Shown here piece after piece: positions 1 to 7,161 of a stretch of DNA of 12,452 nt. Each line of letters begins with the position of its first letter. Within the stretch, counting starts at the first letter, position 1. The DNA is taken from positions 1 through 12,452 of the forward strand of contig JBJMSU010000217.1 in the NCBI GenBank assembly GCA_045801465.1. The letters are read 5' to 3'. The notes under the pieces were generated by a model. That model saw only the letters and a program-made list of their open reading frames with translations, made no database searches and was not told the DNA's origin. Made by a program: the position numbers and the translations under genes. The DNA is from DATFWC01 sp045801465 (GTDB taxonomy: Bacteria; Pseudomonadota; Alphaproteobacteria; Rhizobiales; Xanthobacteraceae).

Positions 1-2
1 AG

Positions 3-89
3 GAGATCGCCCGCATGCTCGCCGGCGCCGAGATCACCGACGAGGCGCGCGCGGCCGCCGAGCGGCTGATCCGGGCGGCGGCAGGGTAA
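3..89 (+). CDS. recN: DNA repair protein RecN, C-terminal end (partial)
   Basis: This is the last 28 codons of a gene that begins upstream of the window and ends in TAA at 87-89. The visible peptide starts EIARMLAGAEITDEAR and ends RLIRAAAG. It matches the conserved C-terminus of RecN, the SMC-like ATPase that acts in recombinational repair of double-strand breaks, where the 'ARMLAGAEITDEAR' segment is characteristic. No catalytic motif lies in this piece, so the call rests on that tail plus synteny: recN directly upstream of ligA is a common alphaproteobacterial arrangement. The gap to ligA is 30 nt, so the two are probably co-transcribed. The family match is from memory. Confidence 0.8.
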   Translation, partial: EIARMLAGAEITDEARAAAERLIRAAAG

Positions 90-119
90 TCTTCCGTCCG
101 CAATCGCATCGAGAGTTGA

Positions 120-2249
120 ATGGCCCGGCCGCGATCGATACCTGCAACCGCCACGGCGAAAATTCCCGTCGACGACCTGACCGAAGCGCAGGCCAAGGAA
201 GAGCTTGCGCGTCTGGCGGCGGAGATCGCCGAGCACGATGGGCGCTACTACCAGGAAGATGCGCCGACGATCTCCGACGCCGACTATGACGCGCTGCGCC
301 AACGCAACAGCGAGATCGAGGCGCGTTTTTCCGAGCTGATCCGATCGGATTCGCCAAACCAACGCGTCGGTGTGGCGCCGGCGCGCGGGTTCGCCAAGGT
401 CCGGCACGCGCTGCCCATGCTCTCCCTCGACAACGCGTTCAGCGACGACGACGTCAGGGATTTCGTTGCCCGCATTCGCCGTTTCCTCGGTCTCGCACAC
501 GACGAGCCGATCGTGTTCACGGCCGAGCCGAAGATCGACGGGCTGTCGCTCTCGGTACGCTACGAACAGGGACGCCTCACCAGTGCGGCGACGCGCGGCG
601 ACGGCACGGTCGGCGAGGATGTGACCGCGAACGTCAGAACCCTCGCGGATGTGCCCAAACAGCTTCGCGGCAAAGCAGTTCCGGCGGTCTGCGAGATCCG
701 CGGCGAGGTCTATATGACGAAATCCGCCTTCCTCGCCCTCAACCAGCGTCAGGCCGAGGCCGGCGGGCAGGTGTTCGCCAATCCGCGCAACTCGGCCGCG
801 GGCTCGCTGCGCCAGAAGGATCCGGCGATTACGGCGACACGGCCGCTCGGCTTCTTCGCCTATAGCTGGGGCGAGATGAGCGACATGCCGGCCAAGACGC
901 AGTCCGGCATGGTGAAGTGGTTCGCGTCGCAGGGCTTCAAGACCAACCCGCTGATGAAAGTGTGCGACTCGATCGAGCCCATGCTGGCGTTTCATCACGA
1001 GATCGAGCTGCAGCGGGGCGCGCTCGACTACGACATCGACGGCGTCGTCTACAAGGTCGACCGGCTCGACTGGCAGGAGCGGCTCGGGTTCGTGTCGCGC
1101 TCGCCGCGCTGGGCCGTCGCGCACAAGTTCCCGGCCGAGCAGGCGACGACGCTGGTCAAGGCGATCGAGGTCCAGGTCGGCCGCACCGGCGCGCTGACGC
1201 CGGTCGCCAAGCTCGAGCCGGTGACGGTCGGTGGCGTGGTGGTGCAGAACGCCACCCTGCACAATCCCGACGAGATCGCGCGGCTGGACGTGCGCATCGG
1301 TGACACGGTCACCGTTCAACGGGCCGGCGACGTGATCCCGCAGGTGCTCGGCGTCGTGGGGGAAAAACGGCCGCCCGATGCGAAGGCCTATCAATTCCCG
1401 ACAACGTGTCCGTGCTCGTTGGCGACGCCGGTCGTGCGTGACACCACTGCGACCGGCGAGGAAGGCGCGATTGCGCGCTGTAGCGGCGAGTTCGCGTGCC
1501 CCTACCAGAGAACCGAGCACCTCAAGCATTTCGTGTCACGCCGCGCCTTCGACATCGACGGCCTGGGCGAGAAGCAGATCGACTTCTTCTTCGAGCAGGG
1601 CTGGATCCAGGAGCCGGCCGACATCTTCACGCTCGAAGAACGCAATCGTGAGCTCAAGCTGCAGGACATCGAAGGCTACGGCGAGGTCTCCGTCGGCAAC
1701 CTGTTCCGGGCAATCGCCGCGCGCCGCGAGATTGCGCTCGAGCGCTTCATCTATGCACTCGGTATCCGCCATGTGGGAGAAACCACGGCGCGGGCACTGG
1801 CGCGCGGTTACGGCTCTTGGGCGGCGTTCCATGACGCCTGCATGAAGGTCGCGGAACACGACGCGGAGACGCGCGAGGAGATGGATGCCCTCGATCAGAT
1901 CGGTTCGACCGTCATCGATGCGCTCGCCGCCTATTTCCGCGAGGCGCACAATCGCGGCATCGTCGAGCGGCTGACCCGGCACGTGCGCATTCTCGATGCC
2001 GAGAAGCCGGCGAAGCACACCGCCGTCGCCGGCAAGACCGTGGTGTTCACGGGAACACTGGAGAAGATGACGCGCGACGAGGCCAAGGGCATGGCCGAGC
2101 GCCTCGGCGCCAAGGTGGCTGGATCTGTATCAAAAAAAACCGATTACGTGGTCGCCGGGCCGGGCGCCGGCTCGAAGCTCGCCAAGGCCACCGACCTGGG
2201 AGTCACGGTGCTCAGCGAGGACGATTGGCTCAAGCTCGCCGGCCAGTAG
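120..2249 (+). CDS. ligA: NAD+-dependent DNA ligase LigA
   Basis: The enzyme seals nicks in duplex DNA using NAD+, joining Okazaki fragments and finishing excision repair. The 709-aa product has the full architecture: an N-terminal Ia domain (Y43-Y44 and D53-ADYD region), a nucleotidyltransferase domain with the adenylated lysine K138 in EPKIDG, an OB-fold (about 345-425, with VGRTGALTPVAKLEPV), and a zinc site using C430, C432, C454 and C460. Helix-hairpin-helix repeats follow (about 475-625), then a C-terminal BRCT domain (about 635-709, TVVFTGTLEKMTRDEA). It is somewhat longer than the roughly 670 aa of E. coli LigA; part of the excess is an N-terminal extension of about 20 residues. ATG 120 follows a GAGAG at 111-115 with short spacing. 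Codons 671-674 contain a run of eight A (2132-2139), unusual for this GC-rich gene. The frame is otherwise intact and the enzyme is expected to be functional and essential. Confidence 0.97.
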   Translation: MARPRSIPATATAKIPVDDLTEAQAKEELARLAAEIAEHDGRYYQEDAPTISDADYDALRQRNSEIEARFSELIRSDSPNQRVGVAPARGFAKVRHALPMLSLDNAFSDDDVRDFVARIRRFLGLAHDEPIVFTAEPKIDGLSLSVRYEQGRLTSAATRGDGTVGEDVTANVRTLADVPKQLRGKAVPAVCEIRGEVYMTKSAFLALNQRQAEAGGQVFANPRNSAAGSLRQKDPAITATRPLGFFAYSWGEMSDMPAKTQSGMVKWFASQGFKTNPLMKVCDSIEPMLAFHHEIELQRGALDYDIDGVVYKVDRLDWQERLGFVSRSPRWAVAHKFPAEQATTLVKAIEVQVGRTGALTPVAKLEPVTVGGVVVQNATLHNPDEIARLDVRIGDTVTVQRAGDVIPQVLGVVGEKRPPDAKAYQFPTTCPCSLATPVVRDTTATGEEGAIARCSGEFACPYQRTEHLKHFVSRRAFDIDGLGEKQIDFFFEQGWIQEPADIFTLEERNRELKLQDIEGYGEVSVGNLFRAIAARREIALERFIYALGIRHVGETTARALARGYGSWAAFHDACMKVAEHDAETREEMDALDQIGSTVIDALAAYFREAHNRGIVERLTRHVRILDAEKPAKHTAVAGKTVVFTGTLEKMTRDEAKGMAERLGAKVAGSVSKKTDYVVAGPGAGSKLAKATDLGVTVLSEDDWLKLAGQ

Positions 2250-2257
2250 GTCGAAGC

Positions 2258-2606
2258 TCAATCGTCATCGGGCAGTTGCGATCTTATCTCCACCACGACT
2301 GTTCGCAACGCGGGAAAATGGACCGACGCGATTTCCCAAATGATCCGATCGTCGCCGATATCATAACTGTGTCGCAGCACGTTTCAATTCCTGCGATCTG
2401 CCGCCACGGATTCGTGGGTAACGCGCCGTCATGTGCTTCGGAATATGTCGGGTCGCCTCGGAGACGATCTCAATGCATCGTTCGACTGTGCGCGACATAT
2501 GAAAGGCTGTCCGGAATGTATCGTAGTCCGCCTCATCAATCGTTGCGACGGCACCGTCGATGGCGTGCAAAATGTCATTCAGCCGCGACCGTATCGATCG
2601 GCGCAT
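2258..2606 (-). pseudogene. HEPN-domain toxin (HepT/DUF86 family), disrupted by two apparent 1-nt deletions
   Basis: HepT-type HEPN proteins are RNases or RNA-binding toxins paired with a minimal nucleotidyltransferase. The frame opens at ATG 2606 (MRRSIRSRLNDILHAID) and follows the family through EIVSEATRHIPKHMTARYPRI, then leaves it; the literal frame ends after 81 codons. Shifting frame near 2407-2409 restores WRQIAGI. A second shift near 2382-2386 restores NVLRHSYD and the rest of the family C-terminus, including RIIWEIA, up to TGA at 2258-2260. The total of 349 nt plus two missing bases would give 116 aa, a normal length for the family. NVLRHSY would carry the HEPN catalytic/AMPylation region (H and Y). 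The start overlaps the antitoxin gene by 32 nt, typical of the module. The stop lies 8 nt from that of convergent ligA. Both deletions sit beside short C or G runs, so either true inactivation or sequencing error is possible. Confidence 0.85.
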
Positions 2607-2901
2607 CGTCGAACACTTTGATGGCGGAGCTAATTATCCGTTCCTTCAGGTCCGGATGGAGCGCGTTGCGGGTAGTGAAATCTACGTTGCGCCCGAGGAT
2701 ATTCGCCAGGAACTCGCGCAGGTCCATGAATGGGACGAATCCGAAACGGTTGTAATCAACATCGGCGAAGAGATCGACATCGGAAGCTTCCTGCACCTCA
2801 TCTCGGACCGCCGAGCCGTATAGATAAAGCGCCGTCACGCCGAACGCGCGAATGGCGTCGGCCTGGCTTCGAAGCTCGGCAATGATGTCCTTGCGGTGCA
2901 T
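2575..2901 (-). CDS. Minimal nucleotidyltransferase antitoxin (MNT/MntA family)
   Basis: This 108-aa protein has the DNA polymerase beta-like nucleotidyltransferase signature: YGSAVRDEVQEASDVDLF contains GS at 29-30, exactly ten residues, then D41-V-D43, the GSx10DxD motif that binds metal and NTP. D74 in NVDF is the likely third carboxylate. In characterised type VII systems, MntA neutralises its HEPN partner by adding AMP to a tyrosine near the HEPN active site; that role is inferred here from family and context. The HEPN gene overlaps the 3' end by 32 nt, but it is frameshifted, so the antitoxin may now be orphaned. The MFS exporter gene ends 55 nt upstream on the same strand. No clear ribosome-binding site precedes ATG 2901. 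A possible -10 (TAAATT on the minus strand) lies about 6 nt before the ATG, which could mean a leaderless message, but the matching -35 is poor. Confidence 0.9.
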   Translation of the reverse strand: MHRKDIIAELRSQADAIRAFGVTALYLYGSAVRDEVQEASDVDLFADVDYNRFGFVPFMDLREFLANILGRNVDFTTRNALHPDLKERIISSAIKVFDDAPIDTVAAE

Positions 2902-2956
2902 GCGCCAAATTTAGCATCGGATCGGATCATTTGACAGCGGCCGGTCGCAATTCACG

Positions 2957-4186
2957 TCAACCCGTCTGCCGCGGACGCACCAGCAGCCAGAATGCCAGCA
3001 GCCCGACGACGGCCTGCGCGAACATAATCCACGCCAGCGCCGCCGTGGCGTGCTCGCCCGCCATCGGGTAGGCGATGAGCTGCGAGATGACGGCACCCCA
3101 TCCCATCTGCACGCAGCCGGTGACGCCGGACGCGGTGCCGGCCGCTTCGGGCCGCACGCTGACGGCGCCGGCGATCGCGTTGGGCAGCGCCATGCCGTTG
3201 CCGACATAGACGACGAACAGGGGGACGAAAATCGTCGTCGGCCCCGGCTCGTCCATGAGCGGAACCAGGACGGCGGGCGCCAGCGTCCCGGCGAACTCGA
3301 GGAACAGCCCCCACCAGATCATCGCGTTGCCGCCGTAGCGCACGGAAAGCCAGCCGGCGAGAAAATTGCCCGCCATGTAGCCGACCGAGGCGAATACCAG
3401 CCACAGGCCGAGCTCGGTGGCGCTCCGGCCCATGACGGTGATGACGACGTGCGGCGCGCCGCCGATGGTCGCGTAGAACGGTCCGGAGATCATCGCGGCA
3501 CAGATCACGAAGCCGGCGAAGGCCGGGTCGAGCAGTAGCTCGCGGCTTTCCTTCCATAGCCGGGCCTGCGACCCGGCGGCGAACGGCGGACGCGTCTCCG
3601 GCAACGCCAACGCCGCCCATACCACGGTCGCGAGGCTGACGACGGCGATGAACAGAAAGATCGCACGCCAGCCCCACCACGTCTCCAGGATGCCGCCGAT
3701 CAGCGGCCCGAACATCGGAACCGCCACCACGCTCATGGTGACCCAGCCCAGCATCGATGCGGCGCGGTCCCGTTCGTAGAGATCGCGAATGATCGCGCGT
3801 CCCATCACGATGCCGGTGGCGGCGCCGAGCGCCTGAGCGGTCCTGGCGACGATGAGCAGCGTGACGTTGCTGGCGGCCGCTGCCGCGAAGCTGGTCAGCA
3901 GCGTGACGGTGAAGCCTCCGAGCAGCACCGGACGCCGTCCGAAACGGTCGGACAGCGATCCGAGCAGCAGCTGGGCGCCGGCGAGGCCGGCGAAATAGAG
4001 CGACACCGTGAGCTGCACCAACGCCGGATCGGCCTGCAAAGCGGTTGCGAGCCCCGGCAGCGCCGGCACGATGATGTTGATGGACAAAGGCCCGACCGAG
4101 CTGATGGCGATCAGCAGCGCGAGCAGCCGCCAGCCGGCCGTGGTCGTCGGCGGCGGGCCATCAGGGCGATGCGGGGCTTCGTTCAC
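2957..4186 (-). CDS. Bcr/CflA-family MFS multidrug exporter
   Basis: This is a 409-aa inner-membrane protein with about 12 hydrophobic segments, beginning near residue 18. It carries MFS motif A between helices 2 and 3 (GSLSDRFGRRPVLL, 76-89), an R in helix 4 (ARTAQALGAA, about R115), and a GPLIGG motif in helix 5 (about 160-165), typical of drug:H+ antiporters. The PALPGLATAL and RAIIRDLYERDRAASMLGW segments point to the Bcr/CflA (DHA1) subfamily, whose members export compounds such as bicyclomycin, chloramphenicol or sulfonamides by proton exchange. The actual substrate cannot be read from sequence. The start is GTG at 4184-4186, only 18 nt after the aminopeptidase stop and in the same reading phase, so the two genes are probably one transcription unit. 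No strong Shine-Dalgarno sequence is visible. The antitoxin gene lies 55 nt downstream. Confidence 0.92.
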   Translation of the reverse strand: MNEAPHRPDGPPPTTTAGWRLLALLIAISSVGPLSINIIVPALPGLATALQADPALVQLTVSLYFAGLAGAQLLLGSLSDRFGRRPVLLGGFTVTLLTSFAAAAASNVTLLIVARTAQALGAATGIVMGRAIIRDLYERDRAASMLGWVTMSVVAVPMFGPLIGGILETWWGWRAIFLFIAVVSLATVVWAALALPETRPPFAAGSQARLWKESRELLLDPAFAGFVICAAMISGPFYATIGGAPHVVITVMGRSATELGLWLVFASVGYMAGNFLAGWLSVRYGGNAMIWWGLFLEFAGTLAPAVLVPLMDEPGPTTIFVPLFVVYVGNGMALPNAIAGAVSVRPEAAGTASGVTGCVQMGWGAVISQLIAYPMAGEHATAALAWIMFAQAVVGLLAFWLLVRPRQTG

Positions 4187-4204
4187 GACGCAGGACGGGC
4201 CTGA

Positions 4205-6040
4205 TCAATGTGCGCCGCACGGTCGCGTGGCGGCAGTGAGCCAAGCGCGCGTCTCGGCGTCGACGAGCGGGCCGATGGTTTCGAAGACCCGGGCATGATA
4301 CGCGTTGAGCCAGCGGATTTCTTCCGGCGTCATCAGCGCGAGCTCGATGAGCCGGCGGTCGATGGGGGCGAGCGTCAGCGTCTCGAAGGTGTTGAGCGGC
4401 TTCTCGGCGCCCGTCACCGGGGGAGCCGCGATCACCAGCACCAGGTTCTCGATGCGGATCCCATAGGCACCGGCTTTGTAATAGCCGGGCTCGTTCGACA
4501 GGATCATGCCGCGCTTGAGGGCCACCGCCCCGCGTTTGGAGATGCTCGCGGGTCCCTCGTGCACCGACAGGTAGCTGCCGACTCCGTGACCGGTGCCGTG
4601 ATCGAAATCCAATCCAGCCGCCCATAGCGACTGCCGCGCGAACGAATCGATCTGCGCGCCGGTGGTGCCCTCGGGGAACACGGCGGTGGCGATCGCGATA
4701 TGGCCTTTGAGCACGCGCGTGAAGCGCGCGCGTGCCTCGGCGCTCGGCTCGCCGACCGCAATGGTGCGCGTGATGTCGGTGGTGCCGTCCTCGTATTGTC
4801 CGCCGGAATCGATGAGGAACAGCTCGCCGGGCGCGATCACCCGGTTGGTCTTGCGCGTGACGCGATAATGCACGATCGCGCCGTTCGGACCGGCGCCGGA
4901 GATGGTCGGGAACGAGATGTCCTTGAGCCTACCGGTTTCGCGGCGAAAACTTTCCAGGGCGGCGACGGCATCGATCTCGGTGAGCTTGCCGCGCGGCGCT
5001 TCGCGGTCGAACCAGGCGAGAAAGCGCACCACGGCGGCGCCGTCGCGCGCGTGCGCGGCGCGCGCACCGGCGATCTCGGTGTCGTTTTTCACCGCCTTCA
5101 TCAGCGCGATCGGGTCGGCACCGGATGGCGCCTTGCCGCCGGCTTGATTGATGATTTTCGCCAACGCATCGGCCGCGCTGGCCTGATCGAGGCGGAGCCT
5201 CTGCTTCGCGCCGCCGTAGGCGGCAAGGTCGCGCGCGAAGATGTGCGGCTCGCGCGTGTCGGCGAGCTCTTCGAGCGCGTCGCGCACGGTGTTGCCGAGC
5301 TTGCGGCCGTCGACATAGAGCGCTGGCCGTCCCTCGCGCGGTACGATGGCGAAAGCGAGCGGCAAGGGCGCATGCGGCACGTCGGCGCCGCGGATGTTGA
5401 AGGCCCACGCCACGCTCTGCGGGTTGGAAATCACCAGCGCGTCGGCCTTGAGCTTGGCGATTTCGCCGCGCACGCGCTCGAGCTTGGCGGCAGAATCCTC
5501 GCCGGCATAGCGCAGGTCGTGCAAGGTCACGGGACCGAGCGGCGGGGCAGGGCGGTCGGTCCAGATCGCGTCGATCGGGTTGGGTTCGGTCGGCACGAGC
5601 GCGGCGCCGGCCGCCGCACAGGCCTTGGCGAGCTTCTCGGCAGCATCGGTTGTGTGCAGCCACGGATCGTAGCCGAGCTTGGCACCGGCGCTCAGGCTCG
5701 TTTCGATCCAGGTTTCCGGCGGCGTCTCGATCAGATGCGCGACTTCGAAGACACCGCCATCGATCTGGTCGCGTACCTGCAGCGTGTAGCGGCCATCGAC
5801 GAAGATCACGGCGCGCTCGGGCAACACGATGGCGACGCCGGCGGAGCCGGTAAACCCGGTGAGCCAAGCCAACCGTTCTTCCGACGCCGGCAGGTACTCG
5901 TTCTGGTGGCGGTCCGCGCGCGGCACGATGAAGCCGGTGAGCCCACGGCGGGCAAGCTCGGCGCGCAATCGCTCGACGCGGGCGGCCGTCGCGGCGCGCT
6001 CATCGGCATCGTCGAAAGTCTGGAATTGGGCCTCGAACAT
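4205..6040 (-). CDS. Three-domain Xaa-Pro aminopeptidase (M24B family)
   Basis: This 611-aa cytosolic metallopeptidase should remove N-terminal residues preceding proline. It has two creatinase-like N-terminal domains (about 20-155 and 165-310; ADRHQNEYLPASEERLAWLT is characteristic), then the pita-bread catalytic domain (about 320-545). The five dinuclear-metal ligands are visible: D411 (LFLIDSG), D422 (TTDITRT), H485 (GTGHGVG), E517 (NEPGYY) and E531 (RIENL). H391 (IVHYR) and H494 (VHEGP) are the usual substrate and proton-shuttle histidines. A C-terminal extension (about 546-611, LTLAPIDRRLIE) matches the roughly 600-aa eukaryote-like subfamily rather than the shorter E. coli PepP. ATG 6040 is chosen because homology begins at MFEAQFQTFDD. 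An in-frame ATG at 6112 overlaps the prmA stop (ATGA) and would add 24 Arg/Pro-rich residues, so translational coupling from there cannot be excluded. Confidence 0.95.
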   Translation of the reverse strand: MFEAQFQTFDDADERAATAARVERLRAELARRGLTGFIVPRADRHQNEYLPASEERLAWLTGFTGSAGVAIVLPERAVIFVDGRYTLQVRDQIDGGVFEVAHLIETPPETWIETSLSAGAKLGYDPWLHTTDAAEKLAKACAAAGAALVPTEPNPIDAIWTDRPAPPLGPVTLHDLRYAGEDSAAKLERVRGEIAKLKADALVISNPQSVAWAFNIRGADVPHAPLPLAFAIVPREGRPALYVDGRKLGNTVRDALEELADTREPHIFARDLAAYGGAKQRLRLDQASAADALAKIINQAGGKAPSGADPIALMKAVKNDTEIAGARAAHARDGAAVVRFLAWFDREAPRGKLTEIDAVAALESFRRETGRLKDISFPTISGAGPNGAIVHYRVTRKTNRVIAPGELFLIDSGGQYEDGTTDITRTIAVGEPSAEARARFTRVLKGHIAIATAVFPEGTTGAQIDSFARQSLWAAGLDFDHGTGHGVGSYLSVHEGPASISKRGAVALKRGMILSNEPGYYKAGAYGIRIENLVLVIAAPPVTGAEKPLNTFETLTLAPIDRRLIELALMTPEEIRWLNAYHARVFETIGPLVDAETRAWLTAATRPCGAH

Positions 6041-6108
6041 CGCCGGCACTCTATGGGCCGGACGGGGGGCGGGGCAACCGAGCCTGGGTGCATGGCTGCG
6101 GCGCATCG

Positions 6109-7161
6109 TCATGGGGCCGACAAGCCTCGCCGAGCCGGTCGGACCATCACGAGCGTCGCCCAGCCGTCGAGCTCGATGCGGCGTTCGAGCGCTAGCCCGT
6201 GCGTGCCGTAGGCCGCCAGCGCGGCGTTCGCCTGGCTGGTCAGCAGGCCGGACAGGATCACCCGGGCACCGGGACGAAGAACGCGCGCCATCGGTGCTGC
6301 CAGCTGCTTCAGTGGCGCGAGCAGGATATTGGCGAGAACGAGGTCGTAGGGCGCGCGCGTCCGAATGCGCGCCGCAGCGAGGCCGGTCGCCCGCACCACT
6401 TCGATCAGAGGCCCGGCGCGATTGCGCCGCACATTCTCCCGCGCGGCCTTCACCGCCGTGGAATCGATATCGCTGGCCAGCACGGATGAGCGCAGCGCCA
6501 TCGCGGCTGCGATCGCCAGCACGCCCGATCCGGTGCCGATGTCGAGGATGCGTTCTTGCCGAGGCGATGCCACAATCGCCAATCCCTCCCCCAAAGGGGG
6601 AAGGTGGCGCGCGTAGCGCGCCGGGCGGGGGGTAATCCCGGCCTTTCCGTTCACCCCACCCGCCTCGCTTCGCTCGGCACCCTCCCCTTTCAGGGGAGGG
6701 ATTAGTCGCGTCCGTTTCTTCCGTCGCTTCACCAGCGCATCGAGCGCAATGAGGCAGCCGCGCGTGGTGGCGTGATGGCCGGTGCCGAAGGCGAGCGCGG
6801 CCTCGACCTCGATGGCGATGCGGTTGGGGGCGATTGTGTCCCGATCGTGCCCACCATGGACCACGAAACGTCCGGCGGATACGGGCTGCAATCCGGCAAG
6901 GCTTGCCTTCACCCAGTCGCGCGGTTGAACGGTCGAGAAGGTCAGCGCGTCCGCCAGTCTTTTCCCGGCGGCCTGGGCGACGAGATCGCGCACGGCCGCG
7001 GCGTCGGGCTCTCGCGCAAAGGTGAGTTCCACGGCCCAGCGCCCGTCCTTCTCGGCCACCAGCGCCGCTGCCGCTTGCTCGGTATCGAGGGTTTCCGCCA
7101 GCGCGTCCATGATACGCTGGGCGGTCACCGCATCGGTCGCCAGACGGGCCAGATAGGACAT
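6109..7161 (-). CDS. prmA: Ribosomal protein L11 methyltransferase PrmA with an in-frame insert
   Basis: PrmA uses S-adenosylmethionine to trimethylate ribosomal protein L11. The 350-aa product has the N-terminal substrate-recognition domain (about 1-110), FGTGHHATTRGCL (about 125-137), the SAM-binding glycine-rich motif ILDIGTGSG (205-213), an acidic loop with D231 and D233, and the methyltransferase motif LANILLAPL (276-284). The usual length is about 290-310 aa. The excess is a foreign-looking stretch, residues 153-194, inserted between ALDALVKRRKKR and RQERILDIGTGSG. It is encoded by a 123-nt palindromic repeat (41 codons, no stop), so the frame is kept. The insert falls in the linker before the Rossmann domain, where it may be tolerated. 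The start codon shares two bases with that of the divergent tctC-like gene, and no good Shine-Dalgarno is seen. The aminopeptidase gene follows 68 nt later. Confidence 0.93.
   Translation of the reverse strand: MSYLARLATDAVTAQRIMDALAETLDTEQAAAALVAEKDGRWAVELTFAREPDAAAVRDLVAQAAGKRLADALTFSTVQPRDWVKASLAGLQPVSAGRFVVHGGHDRDTIAPNRIAIEVEAALAFGTGHHATTRGCLIALDALVKRRKKRTRLIPPLKGEGAERSEAGGVNGKAGITPRPARYARHLPPLGEGLAIVASPRQERILDIGTGSGVLAIAAAMALRSSVLASDIDSTAVKAARENVRRNRAGPLIEVVRATGLAAARIRTRAPYDLVLANILLAPLKQLAAPMARVLRPGARVILSGLLTSQANAALAAYGTHGLALERRIELDGWATLVMVRPARRGLSAP
6581..6703. repeat. GC-rich palindromic repeat element inserted in frame in prmA
   Basis: The element is about 123 bp with inverted ends: the left end AATCCCTCCC (6581-6590) matches the complement of the right end GGGAGGGATT (6694-6703), and similarity continues inward for over 20 bp. 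Each end is itself a hairpin. The right one is a perfect 9-bp stem, 6680-6688 with 6692-6700, with a 3-nt loop. A central hairpin pairs GGCGCGC (6606-6612) with GCGCGCC (6616-6622). The length is a multiple of three and the minus strand is open, so it is translated as PPLKGEGAERSEAGG and following residues. I recall similar peptides scattered through alphaproteobacterial genomes, and Rickettsia palindromic elements behave comparably. No second copy was seen here, and no clear target duplication. Confidence 0.85.

Noticed and set aside
430..460. LigA zinc site reading C-P-C instead of the common C-x-x-C (numbers here are protein residues of LigA)
   Set aside because: I recall the same spacing in LigA of many Hyphomicrobiales, and all four cysteines are present, so it is a lineage feature rather than damage.
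2225..2755. 176-aa plus-strand open frame after ligA
   Set aside because: Antisense to the MNT/HEPN pair, has no homology and begins inside ligA. It is relevant only as the frame that -1 slippage in ligA would enter.
4700..6211. 503-aa plus-strand open frame
   Set aside because: Antisense to the aminopeptidase, whose metal ligands and domains are all present. The plus-strand translation is Gly/Arg-rich without any family motif.
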